This document shows positions 16,566 through 25,534 of a stretch of DNA of 64,000 nt, piece by piece. The DNA lies in assembly GCA_963788975.1 (NCBI GenBank), contig CAWBIJ010000004.1, positions 434,001-498,000 of the forward strand, in the 5' to 3' direction. The translations under genes were made by a program, and so were the position numbers. Origin of the DNA: VRUE01 sp963788975. Lineage in GTDB: Bacteria; Actinomycetota; Thermoleophilia; Solirubrobacterales; 70-9. Each line of letters opens with the position of its first letter. Position 1 is the stretch's first letter. The notes under the pieces were generated by a model. It saw only the letters and a list, made by a program, of their open reading frames with translations. It searched no databases and was not told where the DNA came from.

Positions 16566-17659
16566 CTCGCCGGCACCGGCGCTCCCTGTTGCGAGCGACG
16601 GGCGAACAGCATCGCGCTGGCGGCCAACGCGGCGATGCTGACGATCACCGGTCCGATGGCGCCGTCACCGAAGATCTCGGTCACGGCGTAGGTCGCGCCC
16701 CCGATCGCCGCCGCCGCCGGCAACGTCAGCAGCCAGGCGACCATGATGTTCCCGGCGACCCCCCAGCGCACCGCCGAGAGCCGCTTGCCGGCGCCGGCGC
16801 CCATCACGCCACCGTTGATCACGTGGGTGGTCGAGAGCGGGAAGCCGAAGTGGGTGGAGGAGAGGATCACCGCGGCCCCCGCGCCCTGGGCCGAGAACCC
16901 CTGGGCGGCGTCCATCTTGATGATCCGCGTGCCGGTGGTGCGGATGATCCGCCAGCCGCCGCTGTAGGTGCCGAGCGCGATCGCGGTCGCCGCCGAGACG
17001 ATCACCCAGAAGGGCGGGTCGGCGTCCGCCCCGAGGCTGCCGTTGGCAATCAGCGCCAGGGTGATCACCCCCATCGTCTTCTGGGCGTCGTTGGTGCCGT
17101 GAGCTAGCGCCAGCAGGCCGCCGGAGACGAGCTGCCCGTAGCGGAAGCCGCGGGTCACCGTGCCAGGCCGCTGCCGGCCGACGATCCGGTAGACGAGACC
17201 GATCGCGATGCCGGCGACGGTGAAGGCGAGCAGCGGCGCGACGATCGCCGGGATCAACACCTTGCCGATCACTCCGTCGGCGAGCACGGCGTCGAAGCCG
17301 GCGGCGATCACTGCCGAACCGACGACGCCGCCGATCAACGCGTGCGAGGAGCTGGAAGGCAGGGCGAACCACCAGGTGATCAGGTTCCAGGCGATCGCCC
17401 CGATCAGCCCCGCGAAGACGACCGTCGGCGTAATCACGTCGGCGTTGACAACGTCGTTGGCGACGGTCGCCGCGACCGAGATCGAGATGAAGGCGCCGGC
17501 GAAGTTGAGCAGCGACGCGATCGTGATCGCTGTGCTCGGCTTTGCCGCCCGGGTCGAGATCGAGGTGGCGACGACGTTGGCGGTGTCGTGGAAGCCGTTG
17601 GTGAAGTCGAAGGCGAGCGCCGTCGCGACGACGATCACCATGATCACGTCAGAGCTCAT
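16562..17659 (-). CDS. pit: inorganic phosphate transporter, PiT family
   Basis: A low-affinity phosphate:cation symporter of about 365 residues from ATG 17659. Both PiT signatures are clear: FDFTNGFHDTANVVATSIST near the N-terminus and LAHGTNDAQKTMGVITLAL past the middle, separated by many hydrophobic helices. The STTHVINGGVMGAGA motif close to the C-terminus is also family-typical. A frame extension upstream to 17719 would run through a long inverted repeat and lacks support. It follows a DUF47 gene, the usual partner of Pit transporters. Confidence 0.94.
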   Translation of the reverse strand: MSSDVIMVIVVATALAFDFTNGFHDTANVVATSISTRAAKPSTAITIASLLNFAGAFISISVAATVANDVVNADVITPTVVFAGLIGAIAWNLITWWFALPSSSSHALIGGVVGSAVIAAGFDAVLADGVIGKVLIPAIVAPLLAFTVAGIAIGLVYRIVGRQRPGTVTRGFRYGQLVSGGLLALAHGTNDAQKTMGVITLALIANGSLGADADPPFWVIVSAATAIALGTYSGGWRIIRTTGTRIIKMDAAQGFSAQGAGAAVILSSTHFGFPLSTTHVINGGVMGAGAGKRLSAVRWGVAGNIMVAWLLTLPAAAAIGGATYAVTEIFGDGAIGPVIVSIAALAASAMLFARRSQQGAPVPAS

Positions 17660-17662
17660 TGC

Positions 17663-17763
17663 GTGACGAGGCCCAGACGTTGCCAGGCAAGGACGCAGGG
17701 AGCGAAGCGTGCTCTGCACGTGAGCGACCGAGGACGCGGCATGGCGACGTCTGGGCCCGTCAC
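17663..17763 (-). repeat. palindromic structured element between DUF47 and pit genes
   Basis: The outer arms 17663-17685 and 17742-17763 pair over about 21 bases with one bulged A and one mismatch (core GGCCCAGACGT against ACGTCTGGGCC). The 56-nt interior carries a smaller hairpin (CGTGC-TCT-GCACG) and flanking near-repeats GGACGCAG and GGACGCGG. The right arm overlaps the last codon of the DUF47 gene and the left arm ends just before the pit start. It resembles REP-type intergenic palindromes; a transcript-processing or attenuation role is possible. Confidence 0.6.
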
Positions 17764-18380
17764 GAGTTCTTGATGACGATGCCCTCGAGAATCTGGGCTG
17801 CGGTCTCGGTGGCGTCGATCGCGTTCTCCAGCACGGCGAAGATGTCCTTCCAGCGGATCACGACCATCGGGTCGATCCCGTTGGAGAAGAGCGAGGCGAC
17901 GGCGTCGCGAGAGATCCTGTCCCCTTCGTTCTCGAGCCGGTGGATCTCGATCCAGTATTTCTCCAGGCCCTTGAAGTTGCGCAGGCATTCGAGCGCCTCG
18001 GCCAGCTGCTCGCAGGCGCCGACCAGCACCTTGGTCAGCTGTCCCGCCTGCTCCATCGGAGCCTCGATCTTGTAGAGGCCGAGGAAGTCGGCGGCCTCCT
18101 CGGTGTAGTCGACGATGTCGTCCATCTGCGTCGCCAGCCCGTAGATGTCCTCACGGTCGATTGGGGTGACGAAGGTCGAGTTGAGCCGCTGGACGATGTC
18201 GTGGGTGATCCGGTCGCCCTCCTGCTCGGCCTTGAGGATGTCGCGCCCGAGGCTGCCCGCGTCGGGCCAGGCACCCATCATCTCGTCGAGCAGGCGGGCC
18301 GCGGTGAGGGTGTTCTGACCGGCCTCTATGAAGAGCTCGAAGAAGGCGCTGTCACGCGGCAGGAGAGAGAGGCGACGCAC
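17760..18380 (-). CDS. DUF47 (PhoU-like) protein, Pit accessory
   Basis: A soluble all-helical protein of 206 residues of the DUF47/PhoU-like family, which bind metal clusters and regulate Pit-type phosphate transporters. The two PhoU-like motifs are visible: ILKAEQEGDRITHDIVQRL near residue 50 and EIHRLENEGDRISRDAVASL near 150, each with the acidic E-x-E/D-GD metal-binding pattern. The start is GTG; a TAGGAT -10 sits six bases upstream, so a leaderless internal promoter is possible in addition to read-through from ppk1. Confidence 0.92.
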   Translation of the reverse strand: MRRLSLLPRDSAFFELFIEAGQNTLTAARLLDEMMGAWPDAGSLGRDILKAEQEGDRITHDIVQRLNSTFVTPIDREDIYGLATQMDDIVDYTEEAADFLGLYKIEAPMEQAGQLTKVLVGACEQLAEALECLRNFKGLEKYWIEIHRLENEGDRISRDAVASLFSNGIDPMVVIRWKDIFAVLENAIDATETAAQILEGIVIKNS

Positions 18381-18418
18381 GGTCGAATCCTATTGCTCGC
18401 CCGGATATCTGACGGCGC

Positions 18419-20528
18419 TCACCCGGCGGTCGCGGCGAGCTGCTCGGCAGCCCGGGCAGCGTGCCGGTCGCGCAGCTCCCCCTGGACGTCGTTGCGCTCC
18501 CCTTCCACCGCCTGCAGCCGGGCCCAGGCGCCGTCCGCGTCGAGCTCCCAGGCGTTGGCGTTCTCGACAAAGCAGCGCTCGAGCACCTCGAGCAGTTCGA
18601 CCTTGGGTGCCTCGTCTTCGACCGGCGTCACCAGCTCGACCCGGCTGTCGAGATTGCGTGGCATCAGGTCGGCGGAGCCGATCAGGACGCGGGTCTCCGC
18701 GCCGCGCTGGAAGGAGTAAACGCGTGAGTGCTCGAGGAAGCGGCCGACGATCGAGACGACGCGGATGTTCTCCGAGATGCCGGCGACGCCAGGTCGCAGG
18801 CAGCAGATCCCGCGCACGTTGAGGTCGACGCGCACGCCTGCCTGCGAAGCCTCGTAGAGCGCCCTGATGCAGGCCGCGTCGACGAGCGAGTTCATCTTCA
18901 TCGCGATCCGCGCCTCCTCGCCGGCGCGGTGCGCCTCCACCGTCGCTTCGATCTCGGCCAGGATGCTGTCGCGCATCGTCGTCGGCGAGACCAGCACCTT
19001 GCGGTACTCGGCCGGGCGCCCGTAGCCGGTGAGGAAGTTGAACATCTCGGCGACGTCGGCACCGATCTCGGGGTCGGCCGTAAAGAGGCCGAAGTCGGTG
19101 TAGAGGCGGGCGGTCTCTGGGGTGGTAGTTGCCGGTGCCGATGTGGACGTACTCGCGCACCCGTTCGCCCTCGCGGCGGACGACGAGGATCGCCTTGACG
19201 TGGGTCTTCAGGCCGGGGATGCCGTAGACGACGTGCACGCCGGCCTCCTCGAGCGACTTCGCCCAGTGGATGTTCGCCTCCTCGTCGAAACGGGCCTTCA
19301 GCTCGACCATGCAGACCGCCTGCTTGCCGCGTTCGGATGCTCGGATCAGCGCCGGCACCAGCGGCGAGTCATCGCTGGTCCGGTAGACGGTGTGCTTGAT
19401 CGCCAGCACATCGGGGTCGGCAACGGCCTGCTCGACGAAGCGCTCGACCGAGGTCGCGAAGGAGTCGTAGGGGTGGTGGACGAGGATGTCGCCCTGGCGG
19501 ATCGCCGCGAAGATGTCGATCGGCTCGTCGTCCTCGCCCTGGAGGCGGGGCTGGGTGACCGGCGTCCAAGGCGAGTAACGCAGCTCGGCGTGGCCGGGAA
19601 GATCAGCCACGGCGGTTAGGTCGGCGAGGTCGATCAGGCCGTCGACGTCGTAGACCTCGCGATCCTCCAGCCGCAGCGCCTCGATCAGCTGGATGCGCAG
19701 CTTTGGGTTCATCCCCGCCGCCACCTCCAGCCGCACCACCTCGCCGAAGCGGCGCCGGCGGATCTCGTCCTGGACCGCCCGGACCAGGTCGTCGGCCTCA
19801 TCGGAGACGGTGAAGTCGGTATCGCGGGTCACCCTGAAGTAGCCGTGGTCGACCACCTCGGTGCCGGGGAAGAGCGCGTCGAGGTTGGCCGCGATCACCT
19901 CCTCCAGCGGGACGAAAGCCTTGCCCCCCTCTCCCACCGGGAGGAAGCGGCCGAGCAGCTCCTTCGGCACCTTGACCCGGGCGATGATCTCGTTGCCGCT
20001 CTCCGGGTCGCGTAGCAGCACGCCGAGGCTGAGCGAGAGGTTGGAGATGTAGGGGAAGGGACGGCCGAGGCCAACCACCAGCGGCGTCAGGGTTGGGAAG
20101 ACCTGCTCGTGAAAGCGGCTGTCGATCTCGCGTCGCTCGGCCTCGCTGGCGGAGTCGAGCGAGACGATCCGGATCCCCTGCTCCTCCAGGGCGGGCCGCA
20201 GCTCACCCTCGAAGCAAGCGTGGAGACGGCTGTCGAGCTCCAGCACCCGCGCCTGGATCGCGTCGATCTGCTCTCCGGGCCCAAGCCCGTCGGGTCCGCG
20301 TGCGTCGATCCCGGCGTCGAGCTGGTCGAAGAGGCCGGCGACCCGGACCATGAAGAACTCGTCGAGGTTGGAGGCGTAGATCGAGCAGAATCGCACCCGC
20401 TCCAGCAGCGGCCCCTCGGCCTCCTCGGCGAGTTCCAGCACCCGCTGGTTGAAGTCGAGCCAGGACAGCTCGCGGTTGAAGTAGAGGGCTGGATCGTCGA
20501 TCCGGCCATCGTACTGCGGCGCCTGCAA
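18419..20528 (-). CDS. ppk1: polyphosphate kinase 1, apparent +1 frameshift
   Basis: It makes inorganic polyphosphate from ATP. From a TTG at 20528 the N-terminal domain is clear (YFNRELSWLDFNQRVLELA, ASNLDEFFMVRVAG), then LSLGVLLRD and the catalytic region EANIHWAKSLEEAGVHVVYG and YVHIGTGNYH, where the phospho-accepting His lies. Right after this, an extra A at about 19118 throws the frame. Dropping it gives PETARLYTDFGLFTADPEIG and MFNFLTGYGRP, then the second catalytic part (AMKMNSLVDAACIRALYEAS, GICCLRPGV, FSQRGAE-type segment, SADLMPRNLDSRVE). The corrected length is 702 residues, normal for PPK1. As written, translation would run out of frame to 18390 and lose the C-terminal domain. Confidence 0.9.
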
Positions 20529-20541
20529 CGCCCAGACCCGC

Positions 20542-22815
20542 TCAGGCAGCCCGGGCAGGCGCTTGCCGGGCCGCGGGAAGAGACGCGCCGACGGCGCGCC
20601 GGTAGCCGTCCGCGAGCTGCTCCAGCGCCCTCTCCCAGGAGCGCCCGGCGGCGGCGCGAGCCGCGGAAGCGCCGAGGTGCCGGCGCAACAGTGGCGAGGC
20701 GGCGAGCTGGAGGACGGCGCCGGCGAGATGATCGGGGTCGGGGCCGCAGAGCAACCCCGTGTGACGGTTCTCGATCAACGAGGCGGGGCCGCCTTCGGCG
20801 ACGGCGACGACCGGCAGCCCGCTGGCCCCGGCCTCGACGACCACCTGCCCGTAGGTGTCGGTCTGCGAGCAGAAGAGGAAGAGATCGGCGCTGGCGTAGG
20901 CACGAGCGAGCTCCTCGCCCTCGAGCCAGCCGAGGAAGGTGGCGCGCTCGCCGAGCCGCGAGCGCAGCTCACCTTCCTCGGGTCCCCCACCCGCCAGCAG
21001 GAGATGGAGGCGAGGATCGGCGCCATGCGCCCGTTCGAAGCTCTCGGCGAGCAGCTCGACCCCCTTCTCGCGCGTCAGCCGGCCGGCGTAGAGGACCTTC
21101 ACCTCGCCCGGGTACTCGCCCGGGGCGGCCTTGCCGGGGTCGAAGCGGGAGACGTCGACCCCGCGCTCCCAGCGGCCGAGCCGGCCCTGGTCGACCCCGA
21201 GCCCGATCAGCGAGCGGTCAGCCGCCGGACTCGGCGAGAGGACCGTGGAAGGGGCTCCGTAGAAGGCGCCGAGAGCCGCAGTCGCCATCGCCTCGAGGCC
21301 GCCATCACCGCTGCGCAGTCCGGCGTAGGCACCCAGCTCGGTGTGGTAGCTGCCGAGCAGGGGCATGCTCGAGATGCGGCTGAGCATCGTCGCCGCGATG
21401 CCGGCCGGACCTGGGGCGGTGACATGGATCAGGTCATAGCGCCCCTCGGCCAGGGTCTCAGCCAGGTCGGGCAGCCCCGGCACCCCGAGGCGCATCCCCG
21501 CGTAAAAGGGCACCTCGAGCTCGGCGCTCGCCGGCAGCCGCCGGTCGACGCCGGCGTCGGTGCCGACCACCTCGACCTCGAAGCCGGGCACGCCGTGCTC
21601 GCGGATCTGGGCGATCGTCGTGGTCACCCCGTGCATCGTCTCGATCCCGTCGGCGATCAGCGCCACCCGCGGCTCGCCGCCGCGGGACGAAGCGAGCTTC
21701 GCCTTCTCGGCACCGAGGAAGACGGTCGAGGGCACGTAGGGGACGGCGGGCACCAGCGCCTCGAAGAGCGCCCCGAACGCCCTCGCCGCCTCGCCGCCGG
21801 CGACGACAGATGCGCCCTGCTGGACCGCGCTGCGCAGGCGCCGCTCGTGGATGCGTCGGGCCCGTCGGTAGAGCGCCGCGTGGGAGAAGTCCTCCGCCTG
21901 GAGGTGGTCGAGGAGGTCCCGGCCGCGCAGCTCCAGCCCGATCGATCGCAGCCAGGCCTCGAGCAGGGCGCGGACGTCGTCGGGGCCGACGTCGCTCGCG
22001 ACCTTGCCCTCGCGCGCCGCCCCCTCGACGATCGTCCGCTGCGCGATCTTCAGCACCACGGATGGGTCGACTGCCCCGTCGCCGGCGACCGCGCCGTCCA
22101 AAGTGAGCGCCCGGGTGGCCAGCGCCATCGCCGCGTGCGCCCACTTGGCGGCGCTGCCCTGCTCGCCGCCAGCCTCGGCCTCGCCGCGGCGCAGGCGGGA
22201 GAGAAACTCTTCCGGCGTGGCGGCGGCCGGCGCCTCGGTGAAGGTGCGGCCGATGTCCACGCCGGCGTGATCGTCGGAGCCGCCGATGCCGGTCCCGCCG
22301 TGGGTGTCGATGTAGACGACGGCGGGCATGTTCAGCTCTGCGGCCCGCGACCCGTTGCGGACCTCCCAGACCGGAAACAGCTCCGCCAAGCGACGCCGGT
22401 GGCGGCGGGTCAAGGGTGCGTCCACGTCGTAGAAGGGGTGAGCGAGAGCGCAGGCGATCTCGTTCTCGCGAAGGTAGGCGGCACAGGCCTCCACGTCGCC
22501 GGAATTGGCCTGCAGCCACTCGTGGTCCCCGGAAGTGATCCCGTAACAGAGGATGTGCACCGCCTGCGGCTCGCCGGCGAAGCGGGCGGTCAGCTCCTCG
22601 GAGACGAAGCAATCGGGACGGTCGGCCAGCTCCAGGCAGCCGTCGATCGTGTCGTGATCGGTGATCGTGACGAAGTCCATGCCACGGCGCTTGGCCAGCT
22701 CGTAGACCTCCTCCGGCGGGGTTGCGCACTCGGGCAGGCCGAGAGAGCGCTGTACCCCGAGCCGGGAGAGCTGCGAGGCGGTGGAATGGCAATGCATGTC
22801 TACTCGGGAAGTCAT
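20542..22815 (-). CDS. PHP-domain phosphoesterase fused to GT4-family glycosyltransferase
   Basis: A two-part protein of about 757 residues. The N-terminal half is a PHP domain with the metal motifs MHCHSTAS, VTITDHDTIDG, ALAHPFYDV and GGSDDHAG, then a helical region of about 150 residues. The C-terminal ~380 residues are a GT-B glycosyltransferase: GVTTTIAQIREHGV, VTAPGPAGIAA, VLYAGRLTREKGVELLAESF, and the GT4 E-x7-E region GQVVVEAGASGLPVVA. ATG 22815 has a GGGAGA ribosome-binding site and is preferred to an upstream extension. A four-unit Pho-box-like array lies 59 bases upstream. It heads the operon with ppk1, DUF47 and pit. Substrates are unknown; phosphate-free glycolipid synthesis in starvation is one possibility. 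Confidence 0.88.
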   Translation of the reverse strand: MTSRVDMHCHSTASQLSRLGVQRSLGLPECATPPEEVYELAKRRGMDFVTITDHDTIDGCLELADRPDCFVSEELTARFAGEPQAVHILCYGITSGDHEWLQANSGDVEACAAYLRENEIACALAHPFYDVDAPLTRRHRRRLAELFPVWEVRNGSRAAELNMPAVVYIDTHGGTGIGGSDDHAGVDIGRTFTEAPAAATPEEFLSRLRRGEAEAGGEQGSAAKWAHAAMALATRALTLDGAVAGDGAVDPSVVLKIAQRTIVEGAAREGKVASDVGPDDVRALLEAWLRSIGLELRGRDLLDHLQAEDFSHAALYRRARRIHERRLRSAVQQGASVVAGGEAARAFGALFEALVPAVPYVPSTVFLGAEKAKLASSRGGEPRVALIADGIETMHGVTTTIAQIREHGVPGFEVEVVGTDAGVDRRLPASAELEVPFYAGMRLGVPGLPDLAETLAEGRYDLIHVTAPGPAGIAATMLSRISSMPLLGSYHTELGAYAGLRSGDGGLEAMATAALGAFYGAPSTVLSPSPAADRSLIGLGVDQGRLGRWERGVDVSRFDPGKAAPGEYPGEVKVLYAGRLTREKGVELLAESFERAHGADPRLHLLLAGGGPEEGELRSRLGERATFLGWLEGEELARAYASADLFLFCSQTDTYGQVVVEAGASGLPVVAVAEGGPASLIENRHTGLLCGPDPDHLAGAVLQLAASPLLRRHLGASAARAAAGRSWERALEQLADGYRRAVGASLPAARQAPARAA

Positions 22816-22873
22816 CGGCGTCTCCCTGCTCGTATCGCTTCGGTCTCCCCCAGATTCCGCTAAGAGCAGGGAA

Positions 22874-22917
22874 AACATGTGAAAGAGCCGGGAACGACCG
22901 GTGAAGATCCGGTGACC
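22874..22917 (-). promoter_or_regulatory. Pho-box-like array upstream of the PHP-GT/ppk1 operon
   Basis: Four 11-bp units in the transcription direction, with 7-nt cores GGTCACC, CTTCACC, GTTCCCG and TTTCACA. They follow nnn(C/T/A)(A/T)C with strict 11-bp spacing (the third unit has C in place of A/T), as expected for tandem binding of OmpR/PhoB-type winged-helix proteins. The array ends 58 bases before the ATG at 22815. Confidence 0.7.
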
Positions 22918-22925
22918 GCTACGAG

Positions 22926-22977
22926 TGCTGACTTCGCCTTTCTACGTCCTACTGGACTGGAAAACGCGAAGTCAGCA
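22926..22977 (-). terminator. hairpin ending the pst-phoU-ppx-CHAD operon
   Basis: Arms TGCTGACTTCGC (22926-22937) and GCGAAGTCAGCA (22966-22977) pair perfectly over 12 bases around a 28-nt loop that itself contains GTCC-TACT-GGAC. The stop codon of the last CHAD gene lies in the 5' arm as transcribed. It separates this operon from the Pho box of the next one. Confidence 0.65.
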
Positions 22978-23394
22978 GAGTGAATGTTCGAGCCCGGCCC
23001 AGATCCCTTCGCTGGCCTGGGACTGCACGAGATCGTGGAAGCGGCGAAAGAGGAGCGCGCGGCGCGTCCGCAGCAGGGCCTCCAGGGACTCGATCCCGGC
23101 TGCCCGGGGCAGCAGCACATCGCAGTCGTGCACCTCGCCGAGAACGCCCTGCAGCTCTCGGGCTGCGTGGCGGGCGGTGACCGCCTCCTCGCCAAAGCAT
23201 CTCTCGGTGATCTCGAGGACATAGCGCAGCCGCTTCGCCGCGATCCGCAGGTCGTGCTGGGCGCTCGCCGCCCCAGGGTCGAGCGCCGGCTCGACCAAAG
23301 CGCGCAGCTCGTCGAGCCGGGTCTGGACGATCCGCGCCGCGTTCGGCCTCAGGGGCCCTTCGGGCTCCAGACCCTTCACCCTGCCTGCCTTCAC
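22972..23394 (-). CDS. CHAD-domain protein, C-terminal half type
   Basis: A 140-residue helical, basic protein matching the second half of a CHAD domain (conserved histidine alpha-helical domain, known to bind polyphosphate). The signature SAQHDLRIAAKRLRYVLEI is near residue 45, followed by LQGVLGEVHDCDVLL. Its GTG start overlaps the stop of the preceding CHAD gene as GTGA. A normal CHAD domain carries both halves in one chain, so this gene and 23391-23861 may form a heterodimer. It is the last gene after ppx. Confidence 0.85.
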   Translation of the reverse strand: MKAGRVKGLEPEGPLRPNAARIVQTRLDELRALVEPALDPGAASAQHDLRIAAKRLRYVLEITERCFGEEAVTARHAARELQGVLGEVHDCDVLLPRAAGIESLEALLRTRRALLFRRFHDLVQSQASEGIWAGLEHSLC

Positions 23395-23861
23395 GATGCC
23401 GCCTCGACCAGCTTCTCGAGCCGGCGGCGCAGCTTCTTCAGCCGCTTGCGCTTCACGAACGGCGCCAGCTCTTCGTTGGCGACCCGCTGCTCTTCTCGCA
23501 ACGACTCGACCAGGGCCTCGAGCGCGCGCTTGTCGGCCTCGGACAGCTCGCCCGCGAAGCCTTCGAGGAACTCAATCGAGACGTCGCGGTCGCGGCGCTC
23601 CCCGAGCGCGTCGGCCAGCGCCTTGACCCGCTTCAACGCCTTGCGATGGCGCTTACGCGGGAAGCAGGACTCGAACACCTCCATCGCGGCGCGCAGGCGG
23701 CGCGTCGCCACCCGCATGTCGTGGAGCCGCTCGATCTCACCGAGGTCGAGGACGCCGCGCGAGTGCTCGAGGACCTCCGCCGCTCGCACTTCGACGACCC
23801 TTGCTGCGGCGAGCGCGAAGGGTTCGTCGCACTCGAGCTCGACCTCGCGGGCGCGCGTCAC
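23391..23861 (-). CDS. CHAD-domain protein, N-terminal half type
   Basis: A 156-residue helical protein matching the first half of a CHAD domain: IERLHDMRVATRRLRAAMEVF near residue 45 with the conserved His and basic residues, and KALADALGERRDRDVSIEFLEGF near 90. The C-terminus is strongly basic (VKRKRLKKLRRRLEKL). It is translationally coupled to the C-terminal-type half at 22972-23394. Placement between ppx and ppk1 operons agrees with polyphosphate binding. Confidence 0.87.
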   Translation of the reverse strand: MTRAREVELECDEPFALAAARVVEVRAAEVLEHSRGVLDLGEIERLHDMRVATRRLRAAMEVFESCFPRKRHRKALKRVKALADALGERRDRDVSIEFLEGFAGELSEADKRALEALVESLREEQRVANEELAPFVKRKRLKKLRRRLEKLVEAAS

Positions 23862-23883
23862 GCGGGCAGGCTAGCGGACAGGC

Positions 23884-24810
23884 TCAGGCAGCGAGTCGGG
23901 CGGGTGAAGAGCCGTTGGCGCTGCCGTTGAGCAGGTCGAGGATGACGCCCTCACGCAACCCGCCCTTGCCGATCTGGAGCGGCTGGCCAAGCAGCTCGGA
24001 GAGCTTCTCGAGCAACAGCACGCCGGTGGCGAGGATCCGCACCCGTTCGGGATCGAGCTCGAAGCGGCGCGCGACATCCGCCGCGGGGTCGCCGCAGAGG
24101 ACGCGGATCCCCCGCTCGAGGGTCTCGTATTCGAGCACGGCGCCGACCAAGCGGCGCAGCGAGGTTGCGCTGCCGCCGACCGCCACCGCCTGCGCCGGCC
24201 GCTCGATCTCGACTCCTTCGAAGATCTCCTCGATGCGGTCGCGGATCTTGCGGATCTCCGCCGCCGAGGGCGGGTCCGACGCGATCAGCTCGTCGGCGAG
24301 GGCGCCGGAGCCGACTCTCCAGGAGCGGACCTCCTGCACGCCGCCGGGCACGGTGCCGAGGATCACCTCGCTGGAGCCGCCGCCGACGTCGACGACCCCG
24401 ACCTTGCCCTCGACCGGGTGGCCCAATGTCTTGGTCGCGCCGATGAAGGAGAGCCGTCCCTCTTCCTCGTCGCTGAGGATGTCGACCGGGACCCCGGAAG
24501 CGGCCGCGATCGCCTCCGCGACCTCCTCCCCGTTGACCGCCTCGCGCACCGCAGCGGTCGCCACCGAGCGGATCGTCTCCGCCCCCAGCTCCCGCGCCAG
24601 GCGCACCTGGGTGGCGACGACCTCGCACACCTCCTCGACCTTCTCGGGCAGGATCGCCCCGTCCGGGTCGAGCGCCTTGTTGATCCGCGTGTAGGCCCGC
24701 TGCTCCATCACCTTCTTCAACTGCCCGTCCACGGGCTCAGCGACGAGCACGCGCGTCGTGTTGGAGCCGATGTCTATGGCGGCGCAGAGCATCCCGGGAC
24801 TGATCCTCAT
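23884..24810 (-). CDS. ppx: exopolyphosphatase / Ppx-GppA phosphatase
   Basis: It hydrolyses polyphosphate or pppGpp. About 308 residues from ATG 24810; an upstream TTG is possible. ASKHA-fold motifs are all present: AAIDIGSNTTRVLVAE (phosphate 1), VATAAVREAVNG, GVVDVGGGSSEVILG (phosphate 2), WRVGSGAL, and AVAVGGSATSLRRL. The C-terminal HD-like domain of long Ppx proteins is absent, as in the short actinobacterial Ppx1 type. It starts 31 nt after phoU. Confidence 0.93.
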   Translation of the reverse strand: MRISPGMLCAAIDIGSNTTRVLVAEPVDGQLKKVMEQRAYTRINKALDPDGAILPEKVEEVCEVVATQVRLARELGAETIRSVATAAVREAVNGEEVAEAIAAASGVPVDILSDEEEGRLSFIGATKTLGHPVEGKVGVVDVGGGSSEVILGTVPGGVQEVRSWRVGSGALADELIASDPPSAAEIRKIRDRIEEIFEGVEIERPAQAVAVGGSATSLRRLVGAVLEYETLERGIRVLCGDPAADVARRFELDPERVRILATGVLLLEKLSELLGQPLQIGKGGLREGVILDLLNGSANGSSPARLAA

Positions 24811-24841
24811 ATTCCCAGACAGCTCGGATCTCAACCGGCGA

Positions 24842-25534
24842 CTACTGAGCGGGGTGCGAGGCGTCCTCGAACTCCCTGAAGAGCCCGGTGACGACGAAGG
24901 CGACCTGCTCGCCGATGTCGACGGCGTTGTCGCCGATCCGCTCGATCGCCCGTGCCGCCAGCAGCATCGTCATCGCCCACTCGCGCTTGTCGGCGTCGTC
25001 GCCGATCTCGAGCGCCAGGTGGAAGCACTCGCGGTTGAGGTTGTCGACGACGTCGTCCTGGCGCACCAGGTCGCGGGCCATCTCAACGTCACGATCTTCG
25101 AAGGCCCGCTTCGCCTGGCTGATCAGGGTGCGGGTCTGCTTGCCCATGGTCAGGATCCGGCTCACCATCTCCGGGTCGGCGGGTGGCTCGTTGCCGCTAA
25201 GCGGCAGCAGCTTGCAGACGTTGACGCACTGGTCGCCCATCCGCTCGACGCACTTGAGGACGTGCAGCAAGGCTGAGATCAGCCGCAGGTCGGTCGCCAC
25301 CGGCGACTGCGTCGCCAGCAGCGTGATCAGCGCCTGGTGGACCTCGAGGTAGCGGCCGTCGATCCGGTCGTCATCGGCGATCACCAGCTGGGCCAGCTCG
25401 ACGTCTTGCTGCTCGACCGCTTCCATCGTCCGTTCGAGGGCGGCGTTGACCAGGTCGAGGCCGCCGAGTGCGCTCGCCTCCAGTCGCTCCAGCTCTTCCT
25501 GGTAGTGGATCCGCGTTTCGGTCGCGGGATTCAT
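24842..25534 (-). CDS. phoU: phosphate signalling protein PhoU
   Basis: A 230-residue helical protein that links the Pst transporter to the Pho two-component signal. Two PhoU repeats are visible: QLVIADDDRIDGRYLEVHQALI (~60) and LVRQDDVVDNLNRECFHLALE (~155), each with an acidic metal-binding cluster; ERMGDQCVNVCKL and ERIGDNAVDIGEQV are the matching second helices. Its ATG overlaps the pstB stop (TGATGA). Confidence 0.95.
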   Translation of the reverse strand: MNPATETRIHYQEELERLEASALGGLDLVNAALERTMEAVEQQDVELAQLVIADDDRIDGRYLEVHQALITLLATQSPVATDLRLISALLHVLKCVERMGDQCVNVCKLLPLSGNEPPADPEMVSRILTMGKQTRTLISQAKRAFEDRDVEMARDLVRQDDVVDNLNRECFHLALEIGDDADKREWAMTMLLAARAIERIGDNAVDIGEQVAFVVTGLFREFEDASHPAQ

